From contig JAGGNK010011114.1 of NCBI GenBank assembly GCA_017590115.1, positions 3,525,733-3,589,732 on the forward strand: 64,000 bases of DNA, in the 5' to 3' direction. The notes beneath the pieces were generated by a model. It saw only the letters and a program-made list of their open reading frames with translations. It did no database searches and had not been told where the DNA came from. This stretch comes from Montifringilla adamsi. Lineage: Eukaryota; Chordata; Aves; Passeriformes; Passeridae. A program made the position numbers and the translations under genes. Shown here in pieces: positions 38,441 to 51,885 of this stretch (its first letter is position 1; every line of letters begins with the position of its first letter).

Positions 38441-41400
38441 AAGAAGTTTTCTGTCTAAATGACATTTTTCATGCAGTTTAATAAATTTCCCATTTAGTCT
38501 ATGACACCTGTGACTTGGGCCCAAAGATCAGAAGACACTGGAAAACACTGATAAGCAGAGTATTGGAAGAGTCTTGTGAACACCTGAAAGGTGAAGTTAG
38601 TAAAAATACAACTCCATATCAACCTCTTGATATGCAATATATTGTTAAAGGAGAGATCCTCTCATACAAATACCTCTTCATATTTCATGTTTTTTTTATA
38701 AGAAGGATTCATCTCCAAATATGCTTAGAAATAGCTATTTTAATTTAAAAAATTATTGCCCCAAAGGATGCTTAAGTGCTTTCCAGCATTCATATTAACT
38801 AGTTAGAGTCAGAGAAGTGCTCAAAAACCTCAAGCAAAACTATAAGAATATACTAATAAAGAATATATTTGGAAAGAGAAGGACATTTTTGATATGAGGA
38901 ATTAGCAAATTAAATAAAAGTTTACTAGCCATGGAATGACCACACCACAAAAGACTTCAGAAATGAGAATTTTGATTCTGATAGTAAATTATGTAAAAGT
39001 CCCCTTAAAATCAAATAAATTTTTATGTTTTCTCCACTGAAATCACCTTTAGAAGCCTGTCCCATCTATACACTGTAAGATTAGAGTTAAAATCTAATGC
39101 CAAAAATTATGGAGGCAACAGTAATCTGGAACACAAATTCTGGTTTCAGAAATATCAGTAGTAAAATGATTAATAACTTGATGAAAGCAGTGTAAAACTT
39201 TTTTTTTGAGATCAAATATCTAGTTCTGATACTGAAATTTCATCTCCAACAGATTTCTCTACAAAGGGAGAAGGAAATGGAGAGAAGACCGGGGAGAGAG
39301 ACAAGGTGAGAGAATTTAAATTCTCAGGTTGGGATTAAGTGGTTTGCCTTAATATGTGCTCCTAAATTCCTAATGGCAAAAGATTTTCTAATATTCCAAT
39401 TACTGTTAAATGTTAATGCTTATTTTGTTTTGTTTTGGTATTTTGTGATGTGTGAATTTTAACCTGTCCTGAGATTTAAAACAGAATGAATGGGTGAGAA
39501 ATTGAACTGCCTCTCTTAAATTTTTCACTTTTCCCACTTCACACTCCTTTAGTAACAATGCCTGTTTAGTGTCAGATGATGTAAAAAAAACCAAGAAAAA
39601 CCAAGACTATTCCATTTAATCCACTTAATGTTAACAACTTTTTAATTATAGATTTCATCAAAGCCTTTAGTTATGCAAGTCCTTTCTTCCAAACCTCAGG
39701 TATTTCTAACACCACAAAATTATATTTGGATGAATGTATCTGAAATACAAGCTTCAGCAACTGCTTAAAAGTTAAAGTTGTCCAGTTCTATCTTTTGATT
39801 TTCCTTGTTGCCTAATGGGGTAAGTTTTACTTTGGATGTCCAAATAACTTTCTCACGGGTTTTTGTTTGTTTTTTTGGTTTGAGTTTGGGTGCTTTGGTT
39901 TTTTTCTTGGTGTCATTCTAGGAATTACTTGTTGTGTCAAGTGCAGTTGTACTGAATAGCAAAAAAAAAAGGCATTTAAGTGGCTTGGAAAAGATGTAAT
40001 GCAGCACTGCATATTTCTAATGCTTGCAGAACTTGGCTGCAAGTTTTGCCAGTCTGGATTCTGAATTTACAGTGCACAGCTGCTGCATGTTGCAGCCTCT
40101 CAGCACTTTGTGCATCCTGAACAATTTTTTCCCTGCACAGTGCCCAGTCACTGCTCCTGTCTGGAGAGCTTAGCTCTGCAAAAAATCACATCTCCAATAT
40201 TGCCCTTCACAAAGGTGTCAGTGAGACCTCAAAATAACCAGATAAACTTTTGGTTCTTCCTTACCTGGTCACTCACAAATGATTGGTTTTATACTCTTTT
40301 TTCGTTTCTTATAATTAGATCCAAATACAAAGTCTGTAATAGAAATGGAAATATTCCAAGACTTTGTTGGTTGAAGTAACCTTTCAACAGACACAAGTAA
40401 CCACCACACCTCATAACTTTGAAAAAAAATCTGATTTTCTCAGTGTAGACCCCGTCCATTAATCCTCTTTTACTAAGTCCAGCTATTTGTGCTAGAATAA
40501 GACAATACACAGCAGAGTATTTGATAACCATCAGAGGCAGAGTAATAATTCAGTATTTTTGAGCAGCTATTAGAGGCAGAAAAGTCAACTTATCTTTCCA
40601 GGCTAAGCCTCTGTTACACACTCAGGAAATACATGAGATGTAAATTAAGGGTGAGTGACAACTTTTCATGGACAAAAAGAGAGAAGAAACCACTTGAGTG
40701 CCCAGTAGCCAATAAATCACCACAGTGCAGAATTTGCCATGTTTTATTCTTCTTGCATATTAACAGAGGTGGCTGGAAAAAACTCCTCACAGGAAAGTTT
40801 TACCTATGCTGCTGATTTAATCAAAATATTATACAATGGAGTTTTATTTTCATTGTTTTTGTTTTCATGGACGTGAGGTGAGTTATCTTCTTAATTTAAT
40901 GGTCTGCTGTCAAATTTGTAGTTCTCCTTAAAATAATTAACAGAAAAGCCACACACTCACTCAAAAACATTGGATCAGTTCTTAGGTATATTAGGGCAAA
41001 AAACAATTTAAATAAAATTTTGTAAAAATATGAAGACAAGACATTACCATAAAATCAAACTGTTGGTCAAACTAGGAATATATTTTCTCAGTACTCTTGA
41101 TCCATTTTAAGAAGCACATAGTAAAGTTTTCTGCACTCTTCTTAAACTAATACTATTTTGGAGACCAATTCTAATATTTTATCTATTATAATTTACTGTC
41201 CCACTAATGCATAAAGATTTATCAAGTTTTTTCCATTTGATTCAGTCTAGAAATAGGAACATGTTCTTTAAAAGGCACTAGAAAGCAGACTTTTTTTGTG
41301 CAATACTTTCAAATTCAAGTTGGAAAGATTTAAAGATGTTTCTTTTTCTACCAATGGTATTTTCCTAGATAAAGTAAACACAGTTTGCATGAACTAGAGA

Positions 41401-42438
41401 GGTAATAGAACAGATAATGACACTCTCTGCTTTGAATTAGATCCAACCATTTCAGCAGGGTGAAGTTATCATTACCTTAAATAGCTCAACTCATTTGTGT
41501 CTGGAATTTCAGAGCAGTGATTTTAAAGTTTTAAATTTTATAAGGTCTAAAATTATAGCTAAAATTCAATTGTCTATAGTCTTTCAATGATAAAAAGAAA
41601 CAGTCCCACTTCATTCTCTATTAGCTAATATAAATTGTCTGGAATAAGCATGAAGCCAGCTATCAATGTATTTTAACCACACTTTGAGTTTTACAGCTGC
41701 ACTTACAAAAATATGTTTTTTCTGACAGTTTGCCTACATACTTCACAATTTAATTCTTTTTTATGGTAATACAATGTTTCTCTTCTTGGGCTAATGTTGC
41801 ATATTTTACTACCTGGAACAAATGTGTTGAAAAGCTTGAAAGGACAGAAACACCTTTTTAGTGCAGTTCAAGTGTTCAGTTTATAAATGCAAGGTAGAAA
41901 ATTCCTTGTCCCATTTTAGCAGCTCACTGTGTGGGGCAGCCAGATCACTGCAAAGACCTCCTCTCAAAATTCATTTAAGAATCCTTCAATCCTTTTGCTT
42001 CATGGAATATTCATGGTGTCTCTATATATGAGTTTCTCTGTTTACTTTGCATCCTATTTTATTACATCACCCTGCTCACAGAGAAACAAACAAACTCTTA
42101 GAATTGCACTAATTGAATTTTAATCAAGGGAAGTGACAATAACTTTAAAGGCACTTAAATCAGATTCAAAAATCAGAACAGTCTATTTTTAGCCATGTCA
42201 TATAATCATAAAGCTATGTTCCTGAGGGTTTTTAGGATGTCAATATTAAAAACAAAATAAATTAAGATACTCATAAGAGAAGACAGAGATGAAAAGGCTG
42301 AGTTATATTTAGGTGTGATTAAAAATATAGATATAACTACTTCATATTTATATTTCCATTTTTGCTAATAAATTATCAATTTATTTTATTATATTCAATT
42401 CTTTCTGAAGCCCATATGAGTGACTCTTGGCGGTACAT

Positions 42439-42451
42439 GTCCCTCTAGTGG
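42439..42451 (-). promoter_or_regulatory. CTCF-like motif, partial
   Basis: The segment gtccctctagtgg matches 11 of 13 positions of the reverse complement of the CTCF core, including the full ctagtgg part. It has the same orientation as the candidate at 34,613. It is weak evidence alone. Confidence 0.2.
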
Positions 42452-45400
42452 CACCATGTATGTAACAGAGAGCCATAAAAGCTTAGTCCTGTTTCTCATT
42501 CCTAATCCCTACAACAGTTAAAATCTTATTTACCAATATATACCAATACCAATCTTATATACCAATTAAACATGCATAACAGTGCTGAGCTTTAAACTCG
42601 TTTCATAGTCCCAGTAACAGTTCAGAATGCGTTCACACCATGCAGCTTTAGGATTGCTTCCCTGAAAAATTAGCTTTATTGATATTGCTCAGTATTTGGA
42701 GCAAGGTGTGTCAGGTCACCATAAGTTCTGAAATATTAAGAAGGTAAGGACTCTGCTCTCACCTGTTTTTTGGCTTCTGGCTATAAAATAATTTAAAATG
42801 GTTTTGTATTTTGTGTTTTGACAACTGCTTGTTTAAAGCAGTCAGAAGTAATAGATTTTTTTAAAGCAATGTCAGTGGCAATATTTTATTTCCCCTTTCC
42901 CATCTCCATGAGAACAACATTTGCCCTTAGGGCAAAACCCGTTACTTCTGCCTACTGTTAATTTTCAATGTAGCATTAAGTAAACATTTCAGAATTAACA
43001 GCAATCCACCTTGAAAAGATGTTTTAAAAATTCAGGCTTAGATATTAACAGCATCTGTGCCAAGATATTTAAAATTCTTGCTTGAGTTATTATGAGTGAC
43101 TGATTATCCCATGATCAGCAGTTCAAACAGATTTGCTCTCTTTCAAAGACTCTTTTTCTCTTAGAACCAGCTACATTTCCAAATTGAAATGTCTAGTTTA
43201 TACTTATTTAATTGCTGCTTATTGCCTTTTAGTTCCAGTGATTATGGATGTCTTTTAAATTCTGGAATTAAATAAACATCACAGATCAAAAGATGAGGTT
43301 ATTCTTACTGTGTAATGCTAAATAATAATGTAAGATTTTAGCTACTTCTTCAGTTGCTAGGTTCCCAGATGCAACACCTACTATTTATTATTGTAGTTTT
43401 CCACTATTACATCAGCAGTTGATGACTACAATAAGTATATTAGTCATTTTTATTTACAGAAATATCTTATTCTTAACAAGAATAATGTTGGCATCCAGGT
43501 AGCCACTTTATAAGGGTTTTTTTAGAGGGCATTGTAATTTATGTTCATTCCTACGTGACTATTAACAGTAATTATTAACAAAGCCGACAAAGCGTTTAAG
43601 GTAATCCAAACTAATAGATTTCAGGAACCAAAGTGGAACAATTTTTGTGTTGAACATATGAGGCTTGTGGGGCAGTTTTAATAATCTTTTAAAGCTCAAA
43701 AAAACTGTCCTACTGGAACATTGCCAGTTTTCACTAAATTCAGTGGACAGGATGGTCACAACTGATGCTTTGTTGAGTATTGTGGATTGGAGATAAAATG
43801 TATGGAATAAAATGTTGACAAACACATGTTCCTCAAAGCCTGTGAAGAACATTGTTTACCCCCAGTCCCTCTGAGCCCTGACAGGATATTTGCAAATAGC
43901 CCATGGACATTGGTGATTTTTATACAGCTTCCACAGCACCACAGTAAATTATACTGTGGATAAACCCTGGTCAATAGAAGCAACCATCCATCTAGGAAGG
44001 AGGTGTTAAAATCCTGTTCCACATTATTAGAAAACACTGCAAGGATTAGGAAGAGGCAGCCAGATGAAGTTGTGGCAGGGAAGGATCTTGGCAAAGTCAG
44101 GCAGAAGTTCTTAAGTTCTTAGGAAATAATGAATCACAGCAAGGATGAAGTCACAGACACCTGGGTAGAGACAATCACTGAAAGCAGGGAAGTTTCAAAG
44201 TGTGAAATCAGCCCTCCAAGGGGCTGGTAGCACAAAATTGTCAAACATACCTTAGATTTTAATTTATTAGTAGTAGTATTATTATTGACTTCTTTGTTAA
44301 AAGATAACTAAGCCCTCTCACTTAAATTTTTAACAGAAGATGCATTTTCTTGATTGACTTCCTCTTAGATCTGTGACTTCGCAAGAATGTGGTTTAGTAA
44401 TTTTGGGGGGTTTGTCCTCTATAATGATATACTATGTGATAAATTTTCCTCTCTAATTTATCACTCTAAAATGTGATAAATTTCACCTCATTTGTACCAG
44501 ATTTAACATCAGGGTAATTGGTTCTTTTTGTTATTCCTGTTCCAGTTTAGCTCTGTCAGGTACACCTGAACAGACCTAGCCAATAATATACTACAATGGA
44601 AAGTGGCATCTCCTTTTTATTCAGAGTAATCCTCCTGTTCCAAAGATCCTTTACAGAGCTGTCCTTTTAATTTGGTGGAAATTGAAGGAAGCAATCCTGC
44701 AATCTGACATTGTACCACGGACAGCTGATCAGTGTGGGTCAAATTACAAAATGTGTAGCTATTTCTTTCTCATTTACCAAAGTTTTAGTTAAAATCACAA
44801 TGGCTTTGGCATTGAAAAACTCTGGAAGGTCTTTTGTTTCTTACTGCCCAGAAGTAACATGCCCCATTTTTCCTTAATGCTGTGTGTGATCGGTCAAGCA
44901 AGAAATATATTCCAAAACTTTATTCTCACAGGACAAGAAAAGTACTTAGAGGAAAGGTTATGGCAAGATGGATGGGAAGAGAGACACTCATAGTCCAGAA
45001 AAGGGGTCAAACCTTTTTTAAACTTTATGACTTTTGATCACTCCCTGTTTTATCCATTCCTGACAATTCCAGCCTACATGATCTGTTCAGCTACCGGTGA
45101 TTATCGTTGACTTCAGTGGCAGTGTCACAGCAAAGGGTCAGGACAGAATTGAATTTGTCTTCCTGAAACCCACACAGCAAGTGATGCTGGTAATACTTTG
45201 CTGTCTTGATTTTAGAGCCCTGAACACTCTAATCCTGTGCATTGAAGAAGGCAGAGATCAGACACTAAACCATATAAACTTAGATGAAGAAAATAATACA
45301 TTTACAATGCTTATTTACAAGACTAACACTCAAATCTTTATTTTTAACAGTTTAGTCCTTGTCACTTTGACTGAAATTATTTTATTAAAGTAAAAATGGA

Positions 45401-48400
45401 ATTTCCAAGGTTTTATAAAATAGCCTTGCAGGCACATAGCAACATGCTTTAACAATTCCCTTAATTCTTTAGCATGAACAGCACTTGGAACCTCATCCTT
45501 GTACCTATCTGTTGATCACAATGTCCCAAGCCAGCATCGAATAATGGAAATACCTCATTTATAAAAACCACAAGAATGCAAAAAGCTGGGAAATTCACAT
45601 ATGAAAATTGTGGAAGTAGCTAAACTCTGAGGATGTTCCTTCAGTAGTACATATCAGTAACCAATTTGTAATCAACTTCATCATCTCTAAAATCTAAAAA
45701 CCTTTAAACACAAATAAATAAGGATTTAATAATCTGTATGAAGGAATAAACCCACGTCTCCTTACAGTTATGTGCAAAATTCTCTAGGACATCCAAATGC
45801 ACTCCTCAGATATCCGGTAAATGAGTTGTCATTGATGGTGGAAGGCAATGTGATGTCCAAGCAAAAATGGTAATTTTTAGAGCTTCTGACACTAAAGAAT
45901 ATTGTATTTAAAAGTGTTATGTATTTCGTGGGTATTTTAAGTAAAAAACCTTGATAACATATTGCCATTTTGCAAAGTTTGCATCTCCATTCCAAGACGT
46001 CTTTTTCATGTTTTAAGGGCTAAGTAAAGGCTGCCTGAGAGATCCAAATTTACTGAAGTTACAGTGACTGGCTACTTCCTATATGCCAGTGTGAGTGTGT
46101 GCCAAGGACAGATGTTTTCAGATCTGGGATAGTCTGTTTGATGCTGATACCTCTCCCAAATTAGTTACAATATTTGGTGTAGAATTTAGGACCAAATGGT
46201 TGCAGCAGGTTTGTTAGGTGGTGCGATGAAGGACCTTTGCATATAACTGAAAATAATTTGGTTTATCATTTCTGGGAGTTGTTCAGATCATATCACCTGT
46301 GTTGACACAATCTTCCCCCCATGCCTCACACCTGATGTAGTTATTACCTTCTTTATCAGTTTTGTATGAGAATTGTTTCTTGTGGGGGAGGTCAGATCAG
46401 CTTGAGCAGAAGTGGATGTATCACATCACACCAGTTGGCAAAATAATGCAAATATGTACAGGAGTCACTGTTCCACCACAGCATTAATCTGTGGTAATGA
46501 CAAACACATCTGCTCAGGTGCCTGAAGCAATTCCTGCATTAAGCTGCAGTTGGATAAGGGCAAAATGATCCATCTTTATAAGCCTGGTTGTTTGCCTTTA
46601 TTGTTATTTGTACTGAGCCAGCATCAACGTTTTCTCATTTTCGTGTATAAGGCAGAAATACCAAAAGGGAAAAAACATTAGGGAGATTTGAATCTTTAAG
46701 TACATACAGTAGTAGTTCCAGTAAAAGAGTATATAGCCACAGGGTTTGATTTCAGAAGCAATATCTACTAAATGTGAAAATGTTTCCATTTTCTAAAGTA
46801 TTATAAATCTCAAGTAGGGTATTTAGATACAGACAGCTCCAATTTGTCCATAGCTAAGGCCATACAAAAGCAAAACTCCAGTTTTATCAACACCTACAAG
46901 AGGAATTAGTATTTCTGAGCTCACTTTTGGTTTCACCATTTATATGGGTAAGGTATAAGTTTTAAGTTCTTGCCTCCTCACAAAAGGGTCCAAATTTAAG
47001 TCTCTTTTAAAGTTGTAAATATGGGGGGGTGTGTTAAGCTTTAGCAATAATATTTCAATGGAAACCTCAAAAGTATAATTATAAACGCAATCATTAATAC
47101 CGGGCTTATAATCTTTTTAATGTCACCCAAAATGTTAACAGCACTATCATTTCACTGTCAGTCATGGCTGTATTCACTATCACTTTTAATGGCTAAACAA
47201 ATATCCTACTGCAATCATTAACTGGTACTCCACGTTCTCAGAAAAGAAGCTAAGAGGATTTAGGTGCTGTTAACCCTAAATCTTCTAATTTGCAGGAGAT
47301 AAAGAGTTATAACAGCCTTGTTGTGTGCCCTGCCATCACTATCCCCATGCCAAGGGGACCTTTTGGATAGAATGAGTAGAATCTGGTTCACTCTCTAGTA
47401 ATTACAATCTTTTTTATATTTTTTTTTTTCAGAAAATTTTATTTTATCATTTTGAGATCCAACTCAATTTGCAATTCACTCAGCTGGAATTATTTAATTT
47501 AGTGAGATGCATAAAACATTTCTATAAAAAGTTTACTTGTTTTGGACATCAAAGTTTGATTAGTCTGTAATTCTGGTCTCTCTTGCACTTTAATTCAGAT
47601 GCTACACATGCACATCTACATCTCTGAAAATACCTCTGCCAACACCATGAGGAAAAGTTTGGCTCCTTCACTCTCGATGAGGCCAAAATATTTACTTTTT
47701 GCGGTCTGGATGTTCCAATCCTCTCCTTCAGGATCTGTGATTTAATTAATTCTTCTGTTTTTATCTGGAATCCCTTTGCTCTGCCACAGCAAGATTACAC
47801 TCACTAAATTTAAATATTGAAAATAATCTCTGCCAAGCAATTTGTTATTCTTGAAAGTTTTCCAGGACAATTTTATTAATATTAAATATCCTGCAAAACA
47901 TGAACTTCTTACACTGTATCTACTGCTTTGCCTATTAATCCAAATAATCAGATTTATTTGAAGAAACTGCAAGTGAAAAGCATGGAAACTAACTTGTCTG
48001 TAACACTGCTTTAGAATTTGGATATATTGTTTATTTTAAAAAATCAATAAGGAAAGGTAAAAGGAAATACTGGAATTGGAGAAGTCTTGTCATATGGGTA
48101 TTTCTGTAACATCAATATGCAAATTTTGAAAAATGTCTAAAATTTTTTGTACATTATATCATCTTCTAATCTTGTTACAGTGAAAAAATAATTTGAGGCA
48201 GTTCTAAGCCTGTGCATGTAACGAGATGGGGATGAAACTACACTGCACTTTTTATCAGTAATTTCCCCAAAACATGCTTCAGTGTAATTGGTTCACTTTT
48301 GCTTAATTAAATTGCACAGTGCAGAGTGTCAGAATTAGTGTGCTCACTAATAGGTCAGAAGAGGTCCAAACCATACACAAGCCAACTAAAAAGAAAAATT

Positions 48401-49589
48401 TAATCTAGGAACAAACTTGAATAATTAACAGGCAACACTTGGCCAATGACTTTTCTATATGTGTAGGAATCATTGCCTATATGAAGTGTTCTGCAGCACT
48501 GTAAATTCATAACTAAAGTGTTGATGTTGGTTCTATAATTCAAATAATATTGTAATGTCAGAATTCAGTTAGCTATTTAGCCTACTTTTGGTATTCTTGT
48601 CTTTATAGAAGATTTGTTGGGAGAGGCAATTCTCTTTGTGACTCTCATCCCTTTTTCTTTCTTTATCTTTTTCTGTATCTACAATAGGAGAGGAGATAAG
48701 GCTCAAAACTTCTTAAACTTCTACTTTGCTTCCCTGGATGTGTGATAGAAAATTGTCAAAATCTGCAAATACTTGAAAGCACTTCAGGTGAATTGCTGCA
48801 CATGCCATGAGCATATTTGGGAAATATGGTAGGAAGAAGAAATATTGTTAACAATCTGGTGTCAGCCTGTCATTAAACACACTAAAAAACACAGATGCTG
48901 AAAAAGTAAAAGGCCTGCTCATTCAAACAATAACAAAATAAAGTGTAAAATCCTACAGACACAAGAATACAATGCATAACAAAATGGAATTCACTTTCAG
49001 TGTTATGGGAAAGTGTCATTTACAACTGTGAATAAAAGAGATACTATTGGAAGGTTCATTTCTGGTTACACTGCCGAATCAGCAGTGTGTTCTATTCACT
49101 AAAAAAGCTCTTGCTTCAGACTCCAAGAGATCAATAATACATTGTGTTTTCTTTAGTATACAGGTTGTAGTTAAAGTCAGCAACTGTGAGTGCTACTCTT
49201 TAAAAAATCCTAATGCAGGTTTCTTGGTCCAAACATCACAGCATTTTTAACATCAGCAAATCCTAATGAGTGCTGCATGGAAAAAGTGTTTTCAGTTTAT
49301 TGTAAATCTGTTCTTGGTCAGTATCCTAATTAAAGTGTTTGCTTTGATCACATTAAAACACAGACAGTAAAGAGTGATGGTTCAGAGGACTAATGCACAA
49401 TACAACACGATATGATGAGAAATGTAAATGAAAAATTAATGGATTTTGGGCTTGGTTTTTTTTCTTTTTTTGAGAAAGTCAGAGTATTATTATAATTATC
49501 ATCACTAAAGATAAAACATGTATAGTTAATTACACAAAGAAAAAAGGACAACCCATTATGTGTAATTTATATCATTTATTTCCTGTTTG

Positions 49590-49698
49590 TTGGGGTTTGG
49601 GGTTTGTTTTTTGGGGGGTTTTTGGTTTGGTGGCTTTTTTTTTTTTTTTTTTTTTGGTTTTTTAAATTTTTGTTTCCCAATTATTTTTTGGGGGTTGA
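49590..49698. repeat. G/T-rich low-complexity tract with a T21 run
   Basis: Runs of G (ggggtttgggg, then gggggg) alternate with T, followed by 21 uninterrupted T (49,635-49,655) and later ggggg near 49,690. Three strong G runs plus spacers come close to a G-quadruplex pattern, but one loop is too long for the standard rule. It is not the vertebrate telomere repeat. Confidence 0.8.
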
Positions 49699-50907
49699 CC
49701 TGTTAACAGAAAGATTATCCCTTTATTTAAGAAAATAATAAAAATAGAACAGATGTTTTTCTGTTCACAAGGCAGATCACATTCAGGCTTGTTTTAAGAA
49801 TGGTAATATATGGAATTCCTTGCTTCTACAAAAACATGCTCTCTAGAAATCTGAGGATGAAGTTATTCAAACTGTGGCTCCCCTTCTTTATCTTACCTGG
49901 TGCAAGCATCCTGTTTAATACTTCAAAGTTTATTATACAAACTGGCAAAAGTTTCAGGGGGAAAAAATGTAATAATAGGACTCTAGTTTTTTTATATTTC
50001 ATATTTTTGTCTTCCTTTATTGCATTTAGTATGTTTGCATACATCTGAAAAAGCACAATGGTTAAGATTTTAATTGGAATTCAGAACAATTCACAAAGTT
50101 ACAAAAAATTAATCCATGTGTAGATGGATGAGCACTCTTCTTACAAAGTTGTTCCCCTGGAAATCCTGCTAAAATTCAAATTAAAAGCTGGTGCAGGGAC
50201 ACTGTGGAGGGAATGCCACCCATCCTTTTTAGCTGTCTGGTTCCCCAACAGTTTCCTGTGACTTGTGGAGTTCAAGGCTGGCAGGAGGCAAAGCTGTGAG
50301 GAAACACACTCATTTTGTCTGTGCTCTCGTCACATCTCTCCCTGCCTCCTTTTTCTATTCAGCTGTAGTCTGACATGACTTGTAAAAGCAACAGAAATGG
50401 GAAGCCAGACCTTCCAAGCTCCTTGAAGGAGGAATTGCCTGCCTGATGTGCACACAGGTGTACAAGTGCTCACAAGTGCCTGGAGAGTGTCTGCACAGAC
50501 ATAAGCACATAAATACTCATATAAGCATATAAATACACGTGCTGCTGGGCTTGTCTGAGAAAAGCTTGGTGTAAAACCCCTTATCTGCACCATGCAACAG
50601 CAGAAGTGAGGGAAGGAACCTCAGTTCACTTTTGCTGTGCTAATTAATTGGCCTTTCCCACTGATGTGGGAAAAGTTTTTGACTGCTCCAAATGACTCAT
50701 CTTCACCTGGGGCCCTTTACACAGGATATCCTGCATTAATATTTTATGGCAGGCTGGCTGGGAAGCATCTTACTACTCAACCAGGAACTGCAAAAGAATT
50801 AAAGCCTGAATTCTCACTCCTTAACCAAAAAGCAAACCTTGGTAGGTAGTTAGTGCTACTTTCCTTTTGGCTGTGCTAATTCTAAACCAGAAGAGTATTG
50901 AGACTCA

Positions 50908-50962
50908 TGGCATCAGAATAATTTGTGTTGGAAGGGATCTTTAAAGGTAATCTAAACACCCA
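50908..50962 (-). mobile_element. Short CR1 LINE fragment (3' terminus)
   Basis: The words tgttggaagggatcttt and gtaatctaaacaccc, preceded by degenerate tcatggcatcagaat, match the reverse complement of the extreme 3' end of avian CR1. Only about 55 bases remain. It is a dead fragment. Confidence 0.7.
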
Positions 50963-51555
50963 AAGTGTAAAAATTTAACTTACTCCTTTTACCTGCCCTT
51001 GAACCTTTCACTCTTTACCTATCCCTGAACCTTTCACTCTTTACCTGCCCAAATCACTCTTTCACTATTTTGAAATTTTTCCTCAAGCTTTTATTGTTGA
51101 CTTTCTTTTGAATAAAAGTTTCCTCATAGGATGTTGTTAACAGCTAACTGTAGGAAATATTGCAATGTTATAGGATCACTGCACTCTTTAAAGATCCCTC
51201 CAAATACCCACAAGTGCATATTTCTGTGTTGGCTTTGCTCATTGAACAACCCCTTGGCAAATAATCCTTAAATTAGTAACTTTAAAACCATTCTTTATTC
51301 TTGCATTACAAAGCTAAGTGTTCTCACACAAAGCTTCTCCGAAGATCCATTTAGGCACCTCAGCAGAAACTTTGGTATTCTCTGGTGCAGACTCTTGTAG
51401 CTGCATTACCCACTCACTTCAACGGGATTTTTGAACACTGGGAAGCACTGGGAATTACTTTTTCTTTTTTCCCCCCCTCTTACTTGTGGATTTAGACACC
51501 TGGTTTGAGTCATATTCAGAAATACGGGTATCAGTATCTTCCTTTGGGTTGCGTT
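50963..51555. other. Non-coding DNA upstream of the promoter repeat cluster
   Basis: It holds a 26-bp tandem repeat (listed separately) and otherwise AT-rich sequence with no coding signature. Its right end leads into the simple-repeat cluster next to the CpG island. Confidence 0.6.
50988..51050. repeat. Minisatellite, 26-bp period, about 2.4 copies
   Basis: The word gaacctttcactctttacct begins at 51,001 and again at 51,027, with only small changes after it (atccct against gccca). A partial unit precedes the first copy, and the pyrimidine word cactctttcac follows the second. It is a short degenerate tandem array. Confidence 0.85.
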
Positions 51556-51569
51556 CCCCCCCCCCCCCC
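51556..51569. repeat. C homopolymer, 14 bases
   Basis: This is an uninterrupted C run, the first of a string of unstable simple repeats in the 330 bases before the CpG island. Its length should be treated as approximate because such runs are read poorly. Confidence 0.85.
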
Positions 51570-51576
51570 GCCTTTG

Positions 51577-51612
51577 TATAATAATAATAATGACGATAAT
51601 AATAATAATAAT
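51577..51612. repeat. ATA trinucleotide microsatellite, interrupted
   Basis: ATA units run through the segment with one interruption (tgacg) at about 51,591-51,595. It gives the Ile/Asn strings seen in overlapping open frames, which are not genes. Confidence 0.85.
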
Positions 51613-51650
51613 TTTCAAAGTACTACTCAGGCCGGTATGTGGAGTGTGGC

Positions 51651-51709
51651 GGGAGTGCGGCACTTCCACAGGGCGCCCCTCGGGAGTGCGGCACTTCCAC
51701 AGGGCGCCC
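51651..51709. repeat. Two tandem 31-bp GC-rich units
   Basis: The word gggagtgcggcacttccaca begins at 51,651 and at 51,682, and the identity continues through gggcgccc in both copies. A related gtgtggcggg lies just before. Each unit contains CACTTCC, an ETS-like core on the minus strand (GGAAGTG). The duplication is upstream of the CpG island and could lie in a promoter-proximal element. Confidence 0.85.
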
Positions 51710-51757
51710 ATCCCAGGTGCCAGCGCACCTGGGCTGGGGGGAAATGTGAGCAGCCGG

Positions 51758-51780
51758 CAGATCAGATCAGATCAGATCAG
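51758..51780. repeat. ATCAG pentanucleotide repeat, four units
   Basis: Four exact ATCAG units (51,761-51,780) follow a CAG and lead directly into the CA repeat. Confidence 0.9.
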
Positions 51781-51799
51781 CACACACACACACACACAC
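51781..51799. repeat. CA dinucleotide microsatellite, nine units
   Basis: Nine CA units plus a C follow the ATCAG repeat without a spacer, forming a compound microsatellite. Confidence 0.9.
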
Positions 51800-51848
51800 C
51801 TGAGGCGGCTTCCCCAGCCCTGCACAGGCTCCTGGTACCCAGCGGAGG

Positions 51849-51881
<33 letters not shown>
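51849..51881. repeat. A homopolymer, 33 bases
   Basis: This is the longest homopolymer in the window and ends only a few bases before the CpG island begins. No AATAAA precedes it. Run length may be inaccurate. Confidence 0.85.

Positions 51882-51885
<4 letters not shown>

Larger units (their letters stand above)
38441..50907. other. AT-rich non-coding DNA, no gene seen
   Basis: There are stops throughout and no exon, RNA gene or recognisable transposon. G/T-rich low-complexity tracts occur at 39,857-39,910 and 49,590-49,698. Around 47,080-47,230 the sequence has the ATTA-rich, repeat-free texture of a conserved non-coding element; this is an impression, not a measurement. Confidence 0.65.

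Noticed and set aside
49590..49625. TTTGGGG runs as an interstitial telomere repeat
   Set aside because: Vertebrate telomeres are TTAGGG; only two loosely similar units occur here, inside a general G/T-rich tract.
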